Below are positions 1 to 5,528 of a DNA stretch of 7,361 nt, one piece after another (position 1 is the stretch's first letter; the number at the start of each line of letters is the position of its first letter). The stretch covers positions 1 to 7,361 of the forward strand of contig DATKYV010000151.1 in assembly GCA_035528275.1 (NCBI GenBank). The letters run 5' to 3'. Below the pieces are notes generated by a model. It ran no database searches. It was not told the DNA's origin and worked only from the letters and a program-made list of their open reading frames with translations. A program made the translations under genes and the position numbers. Source of the DNA: DATKYV01 sp035528275 (lineage in GTDB: Bacteria > Acidobacteriota > Terriglobia > UBA7540).

Positions 1-1
1 A

Positions 2-487
2 ATCATTGTAGCGACGCACGCCCACATCGATCACGTGGGTGGAATCGAGAAATTGCAGAAGGCCACGGGAGCCGCCGTCCTCATGCACCGCGAAGACTTG
101 CCCCTTTATCAGAACCTGGCGACACAGGCGGCGTGGCTGGGTGTCAAGGCGCCGGGTGTTGTCGAAGTTGACCAGTTTTTGAAAGCGGGTGACGCGGTTC
201 GCTGCGGGTCGCTGGCGCTGGAAGTGCTGCACACGCCAGGGCATTCGCCCGGCAGCCTCTCACTTCATATGCCCGGCGAGCACCGCAGGATTTTCAGCGG
301 CGATACGCTGTTTCAGGGCAGCATCGGCCGCACCGATTTGTGGGGTGGCTCACTCGACAAGATCCTTCGCTCTATCCGCGAAACCCTGCTGCCTTTTCCC
401 GACGAAACTCCTGTCTTTCCCGGCCACGGCCCCGCCACCACCATCGGCGAAGAGCGCGAATCGAATCCGTTCTTGCAGGGGCTGTAA
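2..487 (+). CDS. MBL-fold metallo-hydrolase, glyoxalase II-like (5' end outside window)
   Basis: This is a zinc-dependent hydrolase of the metallo-beta-lactamase superfamily. The open frame enters from the window edge, so the true start is not visible; 161 codons precede the TAA stop. All expected metal ligands are present in fragment numbering: the HxHxDH motif at residues 6-11 (THAHIDH), His81 in HTPGHSPGS, Asp101 in SGDTLF and His142 in FPGHGP. The stretch GSIGRTDLWGGS followed by the C-terminal PATTIGEERESNPFL is typical of the short YcbL-type glyoxalase II-like proteins of about 210 residues, so roughly 50 N-terminal residues are missing. Family members hydrolyse thioesters such as S-lactoylglutathione or related cytoplasmic metabolites, but the substrate cannot be fixed from sequence. 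The gene converges on the minus-strand regulator, and a decayed palindromic repeat begins at its stop codon. The fold assignment is sure; the substrate is not. Confidence 0.9.
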   Translation: MIVATHAHIDHVGGIEKLQKATGAAVLMHREDLPLYQNLATQAAWLGVKAPGVVEVDQFLKAGDAVRCGSLALEVLHTPGHSPGSLSLHMPGEHRRIFSGDTLFQGSIGRTDLWGGSLDKILRSIRETLLPFPDETPVFPGHGPATTIGEERESNPFLQGL

Positions 488-506
488 CGCCCGCCTTCAG
501 GTTGGC
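484..506 (+). repeat. Decayed half copy of the GTAG palindromic element at the hydrolase stop
   Basis: These 23 bases match the reverse complement of the first part of the element at 622-676 at 20 of 23 positions: a GTAACG head in place of GTAGCG, then a hairpin-like CGCCTTCAGGTTGGC with one arm degraded. The TAA stop of the hydrolase gene (485-487) lies inside the head. The second half of a full element is not recognisable downstream. Reading it as a remnant of an insertion is inference; the similarity is directly visible. Confidence 0.5.
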
Positions 507-546
507 ACCTCTCCCACTCCAGGAGACTCATGCGATGCGCGCCCGT

Positions 547-599
547 GTAGCGGCGGGTTTAGCCCGGTAAGGCATGTGGCGGCCTAAAGCCGCCTCTAC
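547..599 (+). repeat. REPIN/BIME-like element 1 (53 bp, GTAG...CTAC)
   Basis: The element starts GTAG and ends CTAC. It contains a first hairpin with stem CGGG/CCCG and a TTTA-type loop (554-566), a short spacer, and a second hairpin GGCGGC-CTAAA-GCCGCC (578-594). The plan matches the copies at 622-676 and 2181-2235, with different stem sequences. REP elements mobilised by RAYT (TnpA-REP) transposases are known to have a GTAG head followed by a palindrome, and two inverted REPs form a REPIN. The element lies between convergent genes, where it could also act on RNA 3' ends, though no T-tract follows. Confidence 0.7.
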
Positions 600-619
600 T
601 CCCGGAAAATTATGCGGCG
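596..619 (-). repeat. Degenerate second copy of the regulator gene's 3' tail
   Basis: The 24 bases from 596 match those from 673 at 19 positions, an offset of 77 bp. On the minus strand the 673-696 copy is the real end of the regulator gene (RRMNFPE and stop); the 596-619 copy would read RRIIFRE and stop. Each copy ends on the GTAG/CTAC terminus of a palindromic element (547-599 and 622-676). The simplest reading is a tandem duplication of element plus flank, or duplication of a target site during insertion, followed by drift. With 24 positions compared, chance is not excluded. Confidence 0.4.
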
Positions 620-621
620 AT

Positions 622-676
622 GTAGCGCCGGCCTTTAGGCCGGCATCGTCGATGCCCACCTGAAGGTGGGCGCTAC
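622..676 (+). repeat. REPIN/BIME-like element 2 (55 bp, GTAGCG...CGCTAC)
   Basis: The outer arms GTAGCG (622-627) and CGCTAC (671-676) pair perfectly. Inside are two 7-bp hairpins with 4-nt loops: GCCGGCC-TTTA-GGCCGGC (627-644) and GCCCACC-TGAA-GGTGGGC (654-671). Between them sits the 9-bp ATCGTCGAT, itself an inverted repeat around one base. The whole folds as a three-way junction in DNA or RNA. The element overlaps the end of the regulator gene: bases 673-675 of its terminus are that gene's TAG stop on the minus strand. Length and plan equal those of the copy at 2181-2235. Confidence 0.75.
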
Positions 677-2598
677 TCCGGGAAATTCATCCGCCGCACG
701 AGGTCCTGGAAGCGGGGGTCGGAACGCAGGGAGTCCCAGGCAGGCCACCTTTGAAGGGTTAGCATCGTCCAATTGCGCTGCTCGTAGGCCTTTTCCAGCC
801 AGCGAAGCGCCTCTTCCTTATGGTTCGCTTCCGCATTTGCCATGGCAAGAACGAAAAGCTGCACTGGCTGGCCCTGCCGGCGTTTCTTTTCGAGCTGCTC
901 CATGTGCCAATCCTTGAAGGCCTGCCAACCTCTGGACTCATAGACCTTTCGGCCTGCCGGCATATCCTCCGCGCTGAGCCCAAGGACGTGGGGCCACTTT
1001 TCTACGATGGCGATGTGTTCGTCATACATGCCCTTCAGTTGGTAAGAATACGAAACAGTAGGCTGCGCCATGCCGGCGTCGGGGTTGTATTCCAGCATAC
1101 GCTTCGCTTCCCTAAGGGCATCGTCGTACCGCCGTGCGTAGAGGTAAACCCTGAGCAGAACCTCGCGGGGGGCAAAGGGGTCCAACTCGACGGCCCGCTT
1201 AGCTGCGGCCTCAGCATCCTCCAGACGCCCCATGGAGACCAGAAAGTCGGCATGCAGGCCGTGGAAATCGGCACGGTTCGGTGCCAGCTCGATGGCGCGC
1301 TTGATTTCTCTCTCCGCTCCCGGCCAGTCCCACTCATAGTTATCCTTGACATAGCCCAGAGAAGCGTGGCCTTCCGCGAGGGTTTCATCCAATTCCAGGG
1401 CCTTTGTCGCCGCCGCCTTGGCCTTCGGGAAGCCCTCCTTCGGCGTCAAGAAATCGTAGTTGGCGAGTAGATTGTAGCAGTCCGCTAACCCCGCCCAAGC
1501 CACGGCGTAACCGGGGTCATTCTCAAGAGCCTGCTCGAAGTAAGCGATCGCTTTCTTATACCCATCCTCTGTCCTCTTGTTCCAGAAGTATCGGCCTCGA
1601 AGATAGGCCTCGTAGGCTTCGGGGTCGACGGGGTGAGCGCGGGCGAGGCGCGCCTGAACATCAGGCGTCAACTTAACTCTGACTTCATCGGCAATGGCGC
1701 GGGCGACTTCACCTTGCAAGCTCAGCACATCGCGGAGGTCACGTTCGTAGCTTTCGGCCCAAAGGTGGCGGTCGGTGGGGGCGTGCAGCAGGTTGGCTGT
1801 GATGCGCACGCGGTCGCCGGAACGCTGCACCGTGCCTTCCACGACGGCGTCCACGTTCAACTCGCGTGCAATCTCGGGAAGCGGCTTCGTTGTCCCTTTG
1901 TACTGCATCACCGAGGTCCGCGAGATTACCCGCAGCGCGCTGATCTTGCCGAGACTGGTAATCAGTTCGTCGGTCATGCCGTCCGCGAAGTAATCCTCGT
2001 CAGGATTCCGGGAGAGGTTTTCGAGCGGTAGGACGGCGATGGATTGGATTTGTAGGGGTGGTTCGCGAACCGCCCCTACGGCCCGCATTACGCGATCGCG
2101 CAGGCCGGCGACGTTGAAGGCGATAACTAGCGCCGCGGTCGCGGCCAATACAGCCACCGCCAGCGCGGCGATCCGCCACTGTAGCGGCGATGTCCTCATC
2201 GCCGCCCAGAGCACCGGTGGGGACACCGGCGCTACAGTAGGGGCGGGTTTCAAACCCGCCCCTACATTTACCGGGGAAATAAACCGGTACCCGCGCCGCG
2301 GAAGGGTTTCGACGAAGCGCGGGTTCTCCGCTGAATCGTCCAGCGCTTGGCGCAGCTTCTTGACCGCCGTGGCCAGGCCATGCTCGAAATCGACGAAGGT
2401 GCCTTGCGGCCAGAGCTTCTTCTGCAACTCCTCGCGCGTCACCATCTCGGCTGGGCGTTCGAGCAGCATGGCCAGAACGTCAATCGGCTGCCCGTGCACC
2501 TTGATCATTCGCCCATGTTTGAGCAGCTCACCGGAGCGCAGGTCAACTTCGAAAACGCCGAAGCGAATCAGGCGTGGAGGCGAGGCGGGATCAGGCAT
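673..2598 (-). CDS. Winged-helix (CadC-like) regulator with TolB-like domain and TPR repeats
   Basis: This 641-residue protein is a probable membrane-anchored transcription regulator. An OmpR/CadC-type winged helix spans residues ~10-108 (LWPQGTFVDFEHGLATAVKK, ending RRGYRFISPV). A proline-rich linker and one transmembrane helix follow (~143-162, ALAVAVLAATAALVIAF), then a TolB/FlgO-like domain (~184-310, SIAVLPLENLS...DYFADGMTDELITSL), then about six TPR-type helical repeats from ~325 to ~610. Such proteins are usually thought to bind DNA in the cytoplasm and sense through the distal part; the ligand is unknown. I chose the ATG at 2598 because GGAG lies 8 nt upstream (2607-2610); an upstream GTG at 2631 would add 11 residues. 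Three palindromic elements are translated in frame: residues ~112-121 and ~122-140 before the membrane helix, and ~174-183 after it. The stop codon lies in a fourth. The gene lies 236 bp downstream of the GH15 gene and is probably transcribed separately. Confidence 0.88.
   Translation of the reverse strand: MPDPASPPRLIRFGVFEVDLRSGELLKHGRMIKVHGQPIDVLAMLLERPAEMVTREELQKKLWPQGTFVDFEHGLATAVKKLRQALDDSAENPRFVETLPRRGYRFISPVNVGAGLKPAPTVAPVSPPVLWAAMRTSPLQWRIAALAVAVLAATAALVIAFNVAGLRDRVMRAVGAVREPPLQIQSIAVLPLENLSRNPDEDYFADGMTDELITSLGKISALRVISRTSVMQYKGTTKPLPEIARELNVDAVVEGTVQRSGDRVRITANLLHAPTDRHLWAESYERDLRDVLSLQGEVARAIADEVRVKLTPDVQARLARAHPVDPEAYEAYLRGRYFWNKRTEDGYKKAIAYFEQALENDPGYAVAWAGLADCYNLLANYDFLTPKEGFPKAKAAATKALELDETLAEGHASLGYVKDNYEWDWPGAEREIKRAIELAPNRADFHGLHADFLVSMGRLEDAEAAAKRAVELDPFAPREVLLRVYLYARRYDDALREAKRMLEYNPDAGMAQPTVSYSYQLKGMYDEHIAIVEKWPHVLGLSAEDMPAGRKVYESRGWQAFKDWHMEQLEKKRRQGQPVQLFVLAMANAEANHKEEALRWLEKAYEQRNWTMLTLQRWPAWDSLRSDPRFQDLVRRMNFPE
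2052..2079 (-). repeat. 28-bp GTAGGGG...CCCCTAC palindrome inside the regulator gene
   Basis: The two 14-base arms, meeting at CGCG, are complementary except for one G.T-type mismatch (T2059 opposite G). Read on the minus strand it encodes VGAVREPPLQ, the junction between the membrane helix and the TolB-like domain. The ends match the 29-bp palindrome at 2237-2265 (GTAGGGGCGG on the minus strand in both), while the centres differ (TTCGCGAA against TTTGAAA). The shared heads mark it as a dispersed element rather than ordinary coding sequence. Confidence 0.7.
2181..2235 (-). repeat. REPIN/BIME-like element 3 (55 bp), in frame inside the regulator gene
   Basis: On the plus strand the outer arms CTGTAGCG (2179-2186) and CGCTACAG (2230-2237) pair over 8 bp. 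The inner hairpins are GGCGATG-TCCT-CATCGCC (2186-2203) and CCGGTG-GGGA-CACCGG (2214-2229). Length, outer arms, loop size and spacer length match the intergenic copy at 622-676, but the stem sequences are unrelated. The copy is translated on the minus strand as the Pro-rich linker VAPVSPPVLWAAMRTSPLQ, just before the regulator's membrane helix. It abuts the palindrome at 2237-2265. Confidence 0.75.
2237..2265 (-). repeat. 29-bp perfect palindrome encoding VGAGLKPAPT
   Basis: Two perfectly complementary 14-base arms (GTAGGGGCGGGTTT and its complement) flank a single central base. On the minus strand it encodes VGAGLKPAPT in the linker after the winged helix. From memory, this peptide string recurs in unrelated predicted proteins of acidobacterial and other environmental genomes, as expected for a dispersed DNA element read through. 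The element touches element 3 (they share the boundary near 2235-2237). Confidence 0.8.
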
Positions 2599-2717
2599 GG
2601 CAGGCGCTCCACTTTGGGCAGAGTTTACCACTCAATCTACCTGCATAGAACACACTCGTTGCGGGGAGGGAACGTCGGGGTTGGTGCGCGCATCCTCGAT
2701 TCATCGGACCACTCCGC

Positions 2718-2780
2718 TCATTCGCCGGCGGCGGGGAGCGCGAATACGCAAACCAAGCCAAGGACAAGGAGAGTTTTCAT
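2718..2780 (-). CDS. Tiny signal-peptide-like ORF (20 aa), possible gene remnant
   Basis: An ATG at 2780 is preceded by AAGG five bases upstream and opens 20 codons ending in TGA. The peptide begins MKTLLVLGLVCVFAL and ends PAAGE: one lysine, a 12-residue hydrophobic core and a small-residue end resembling a signal peptidase site. It looks like a complete Sec signal peptide with no mature domain. After the TGA the same frame stays open for 26 more codons without recognisable content. It lies 54 bases after the GH15 stop on the same strand, so it could be cotranscribed. It may be a truncated secreted-protein gene, a genuine micropeptide, or chance; I do not recognise a family. Confidence 0.3.
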   Translation of the reverse strand: MKTLLVLGLVCVFALPAAGE

Positions 2781-2834
2781 AAATGCCTTGTCGGGGGGAT
2801 TCGCCGTCTTCGGCCGGACTTCTCTATCTTTAGC

Positions 2835-4718
2835 CTACTGCGGGCGCTGACCGCCGCCGGGCAGTCCCGGCCACTCGGATTCCTTGGCGCTCAGCGCCCG
2901 GTCGAGATTAAACGCCGCGCTGATCAAAGCCAGGTGCGTAAACGCCTGCGGAAAGTTGCCCAGCGCTTCGCCGCGCGCCCCGGTCTGCTCAGCGTAGAGG
3001 CCCACGTGATTGGCGTAGCCGAGCATCTTCTCGAAGACCAGCCGGGCTTCTTCCAGCCGGCGGCGGTCGACGCGCCCGGCGCGCGTCAGGGCCTCGACCA
3101 GCCAGAACGTGCACATGTTGAAGGTCCCCTCTTCGCCTTCCAAGCCGTCGGGAGATTTCTCCACGTTATAGCGATGAACCAGGCTGTTCGAGACCAGCCC
3201 GCCATGGCTGGGCGACTGATTGATCGCGTCGAGGGTGTTCAGCATGCGCGGGTCGGTGGGCGACATGAAGAAGACCAGGGGCATGATGAGATTCGCCGCG
3301 TCGAGGGCGTCGCTGCCGTAAGACTGCACGAAGGCTCGGCGTTTTGCGCTCCATCCCCGCTGCATAATCTCTTCGTAGATTTGGTCGCGAGTCCTCAGCC
3401 AGCGGTCGCGGTCAGCAGGGAAGGAGCGCTTATCGGCGAGCCGCAGGCCGCGGTCCAGGGCCACCCAGCACATCACCTTGGAGTAGACGAAATGCCGCGC
3501 CGCGCCCCGCACTTCCCAGATGCCACGGTCTTCCTGCTGCCAGTGGTCGCAGACCCAGTTGACGAGCCGACGCAGGTAAGTCCAGAGATCGTAAGAGATG
3601 GGACTTCCGTACTTGTTGTAGAGGTAGGCGGAGTCCATCAGCTCGCCGTAAATGTCGAGCTGCATCTGGTTGTGCGCGGCGTTCCCCACGCGCACGGGCC
3701 GTGAGCCCTTGTAGCCCTCCAGTTGGTCCAACGTTTCCTCGGTGAGCTTGTGCCGGCCGTCGAGCGCGTACATGATCTGCAGAGATCCGTCGGGTTCGAT
3801 CTCATGACTGCGGGCCTCGAGCCATTGCATGAACCGCGCCGCTTCCTGCGTGAAGCCGATCCGCAAGAAGGCGTAAAGGGTGAACGCCGCGTCCCGGATC
3901 CAGGTGTAACGATAGTCCCAGTTGCGCCCGCCACCCACCGCTTCCGGCAGGCTGCAGGTGGGGGCGGCGACGATGGCGCCGGTGGGCTGATGGGTCAGCA
4001 TCTTCAGGACCAGGGCTGAGCGGTAGACCATTTCGCGCCAACGGCCCGTGTACGTGCACCTGGAAATCCAGCGAAGCCAGTAGTGGACCGTGTGTTCGAA
4101 GAGCCGGTCTGCCTCCTCTCTCTTCAGAGGGTTGCCGCACCCGCTGCCCGACGGCAGTTCTTGGAAAAGGAACGTCGCGGAGTCGCCCTCCTCCAGGACG
4201 AATTCCGCGGTGACGCCGCCCTCGCCGTCCTGCTTCATGGGAACGGATGCCGCCAGTCCCGCGCTGAGGGCGCGCGAGTGGAAACTCACGCCCTGTGCGG
4301 CGCATTCCTGGATCTCATGCTTGTCGCGAGCGAAGTTGAACGCCGGACGGCACTCCAGCCGAAAAGCCATCGTGCCGCGCACCGCCGTGACGCGCCGCAC
4401 CAACTGATGCTTCCCGTGCCAGGGGCCCACCTCCTCCACGGGCATGTAGTCGGCGATCTCACCGACGCCGTCGGTGGAAAGAAATCGCGTGATCAGGACG
4501 TTGGTGTCGGGCCAGTAGAATTGCTTGGAGGTTACGTCGTCGATGACCGGCGAGATCCTGAATCGCCCTCCCTTCTTGTCGTCGAGGATAGCCGCGAAGA
4601 TGCTGGGAGAATCGAAATTGGGGAAACACAGCCAGTCGATCGAACCGTCCAAACCCACCAGGGCGACCGTGTGAAGGTCGCCGATCACGCCGTAGTTCTC
4701 CAGGGGACGGTAGGCCAT
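2835..4718 (-). CDS. Glycoside hydrolase family 15 (glucoamylase/trehalase-like)
   Basis: This 627-residue protein hydrolyses alpha-glucosidic bonds with inversion, with an alpha-glucan, maltooligosaccharide or trehalose as likely substrate. The N-terminal beta domain (~1-220) opens with the family signature YRPLENYGVIGDLHTVALVG and SIDWLCFPNFDSP. The (alpha/alpha)6 barrel follows, with the substrate-site motif GGRNWDYRYTWIRDA at 263-277. By family analogy the catalytic acid is Glu402 in GIWEVRG and the base Glu584 in RGEALGNFPQAF; both are present. No signal peptide is visible, so the enzyme is cytoplasmic, as is usual for this bacterial GH15 branch. The ATG at 4718 has GGAG five bases upstream (4724-4727), next to the stop of the preceding hydrolase gene, pointing to an operon and possible translational coupling. 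The branch contains both glucoamylases and trehalases; I cannot separate them here. Confidence 0.92.
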   Translation of the reverse strand: MAYRPLENYGVIGDLHTVALVGLDGSIDWLCFPNFDSPSIFAAILDDKKGGRFRISPVIDDVTSKQFYWPDTNVLITRFLSTDGVGEIADYMPVEEVGPWHGKHQLVRRVTAVRGTMAFRLECRPAFNFARDKHEIQECAAQGVSFHSRALSAGLAASVPMKQDGEGGVTAEFVLEEGDSATFLFQELPSGSGCGNPLKREEADRLFEHTVHYWLRWISRCTYTGRWREMVYRSALVLKMLTHQPTGAIVAAPTCSLPEAVGGGRNWDYRYTWIRDAAFTLYAFLRIGFTQEAARFMQWLEARSHEIEPDGSLQIMYALDGRHKLTEETLDQLEGYKGSRPVRVGNAAHNQMQLDIYGELMDSAYLYNKYGSPISYDLWTYLRRLVNWVCDHWQQEDRGIWEVRGAARHFVYSKVMCWVALDRGLRLADKRSFPADRDRWLRTRDQIYEEIMQRGWSAKRRAFVQSYGSDALDAANLIMPLVFFMSPTDPRMLNTLDAINQSPSHGGLVSNSLVHRYNVEKSPDGLEGEEGTFNMCTFWLVEALTRAGRVDRRRLEEARLVFEKMLGYANHVGLYAEQTGARGEALGNFPQAFTHLALISAAFNLDRALSAKESEWPGLPGGGQRPQ

Positions 4719-4728
4719 GGATACTCCG

Positions 4729-5304
4729 TCACTTGAGCAGAGGCAAGATTGCTTTGAACTCCGGAGTGCCGCTGACGCGCAGGAGTTCGTAGACCATCAT
4801 CTCCGTGGAGCTGATGACGGCTCCGGCGCGCTGCATTCGGTCCAGGCCGATCTGCCAGTTCTCGCGCGTCCGCGACGACGTGGCGTCCGCGGCGACGTGG
4901 ACCAGATACCCGGACGCGAGTGCGCCCAAGACGGTCTGCATGACGCAAATGTGACTTTCCACGCCCGCCACCAGCAGGGAATTGGCGAGCGGGGCGCGGT
5001 CCTTCAAGTGAGGGAGAAACCCCGGCTCTCCAAAACAACCGAAACTCGTCTTCTCGAGTGGCTCGATGCCCGGCGTCGCCTGCCTGATCTCCGGGATGAT
5101 GCTCCCCAGGCCCTTCGTATAGTGCGAGGTGAGAACCACTGGCATCTTCAAGACCTCTGCCAGCTTGAGCAGCATCTGACAATTTCGAATGACGCGTTCG
5201 GGCTCAAAAATCGCAGGGACTAGCTTGGTCTGCAGATCCAGGACCACCAGCGCCGAGGATCGGTGGTCGAGAAGCTGCGAAATCGAGTTGGGATTAGTGG
5301 CCAT
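4729..5304 (-). CDS. Isochorismatase-family cysteine hydrolase
   Basis: This 191-residue single-domain protein has the isochorismatase-like (CSHase) alpha/beta fold. The catalytic triad is visible: Asp23 in VVLDLQ, Lys85 in EKTSFGCF and Cys120 in GVESHICV, whose preceding residues form the family's usual cis-peptide region. The segment after it (TVLGALASGYLVHVAADATSSRT) also fits the family. The fold serves isochorismatases, nicotinamidases, N-carbamoyl amidases and the YcaC/ISOC1-like group of unknown substrate. The overall look (short, hydrophobic HICVMQTVLGAL, no nicotinamidase metal triad seen) is closest to the last group. The ATG at 5304 has GGAG nine bases upstream (5314-5317). It is the first gene of a probable two-gene unit with GH15; no known pathway obviously joins the two. 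A promoter candidate lies at 5370-5397. Confidence 0.9.
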   Translation of the reverse strand: MATNPNSISQLLDHRSSALVVLDLQTKLVPAIFEPERVIRNCQMLLKLAEVLKMPVVLTSHYTKGLGSIIPEIRQATPGIEPLEKTSFGCFGEPGFLPHLKDRAPLANSLLVAGVESHICVMQTVLGALASGYLVHVAADATSSRTRENWQIGLDRMQRAGAVISSTEMMVYELLRVSGTPEFKAILPLLK

Positions 5305-5369
5305 GAAGTGCTGCTCCGCAGTTATTCGTTTTTCGTCAAAACATCGTAGTGACCCGAAAGGGCGCGTCG

Positions 5370-5397
5370 ATTATATCAGCAATGACCACGCTCAACC
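5370..5397 (-). promoter_or_regulatory. Candidate sigma-70 promoter for the hydrolase-GH15 unit
   Basis: On the minus strand a perfect TATAAT (5370-5375) lies 16 bases after GGTTGA (5392-5397), a moderate -35 box. Transcription would start near 5363 and give a leader of about 60 bases ahead of the ATG at 5304. It faces away from the plus-strand promoter candidate at 5419-5447. The -10 match is strong and the -35 weak. Confidence 0.4.
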
Positions 5398-5418
5398 GGG
5401 TCTTCCAGCGTTTGGCCT

Positions 5419-5447
5419 TTGCGTTTCAAGGCGCAGTTCGGTATAAA
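5419..5447 (+). promoter_or_regulatory. Candidate sigma-70 promoter for the LRV-repeat gene
   Basis: TTGCGT (5419-5424), exactly 17 bases, then TATAAA (5442-5447). The predicted start near 5454 gives a leader of about 75 bases before the ATG at 5529. Spacing is ideal and both boxes are near consensus. Confidence 0.4.
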
Positions 5448-5476
5448 GGCTCCTGACGAACGTGCGAATTCTGATT

Positions 5477-5502
5477 GCGACTCGCGCGGAAGGCGAAGTC
5501 GC
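5477..5502 (+). promoter_or_regulatory. GC-rich hairpin in the leader of the LRV-repeat gene
   Basis: GCGACTCGC (5477-5485) pairs with GCG-A-AGTCGC (5493-5502) to give a 9-bp stem with one bulged A and a 7-nt loop. It lies inside the predicted leader, 26 bases before the start codon and 14 bases before the Shine-Dalgarno. There is no T-tract, so it is not a terminator. A role in mRNA stability or protein binding is speculation. Confidence 0.25.
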
Positions 5503-5528
5503 GTGAGGCTCAGGCTGAGGTCGGCAGG

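Noticed and set aside
530..550. Six-codon ORF with an AGGAG site just before element 1
   Set aside because: It encodes only MRCAPV and its stop is simply the GTAG head of the element; nothing supports translation.
622..676. Rho-independent terminator between the convergent genes
   Set aside because: The hairpins are strong but are not followed by a run of T on either strand, and the same structure occurs inside a coding gene, so the primary identity is a dispersed element.
820..1470. Long open frame antisense to the TPR region of the regulator (and similar ones near 2934-3704, 4083-4736 and 6203-6841)
   Set aside because: These are mirror frames of GC-rich real genes; their translations show no recognisable domain, and the opposite-strand genes have clear family signatures.
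547..2265. CRISPR-like array
   Set aside because: The repeats are irregularly spaced, differ in sequence, and lack uniform spacers; three lie inside a coding gene. They are dispersed palindromes.
2599..2717. Promoter for the regulator gene
   Set aside because: TAGATT and TATGCA occur on the minus strand, but neither has a credible -35 box at 16-18 bp. The 236-bp gap suggests a promoter that I cannot place.
2785..2834. Possible terminator after the GH15 gene (GCCG-AAGA-CGGC on the minus strand)
   Set aside because: The stem is only 4 bp and is followed by GAATCCCCCC, not a T-tract; too weak to call.
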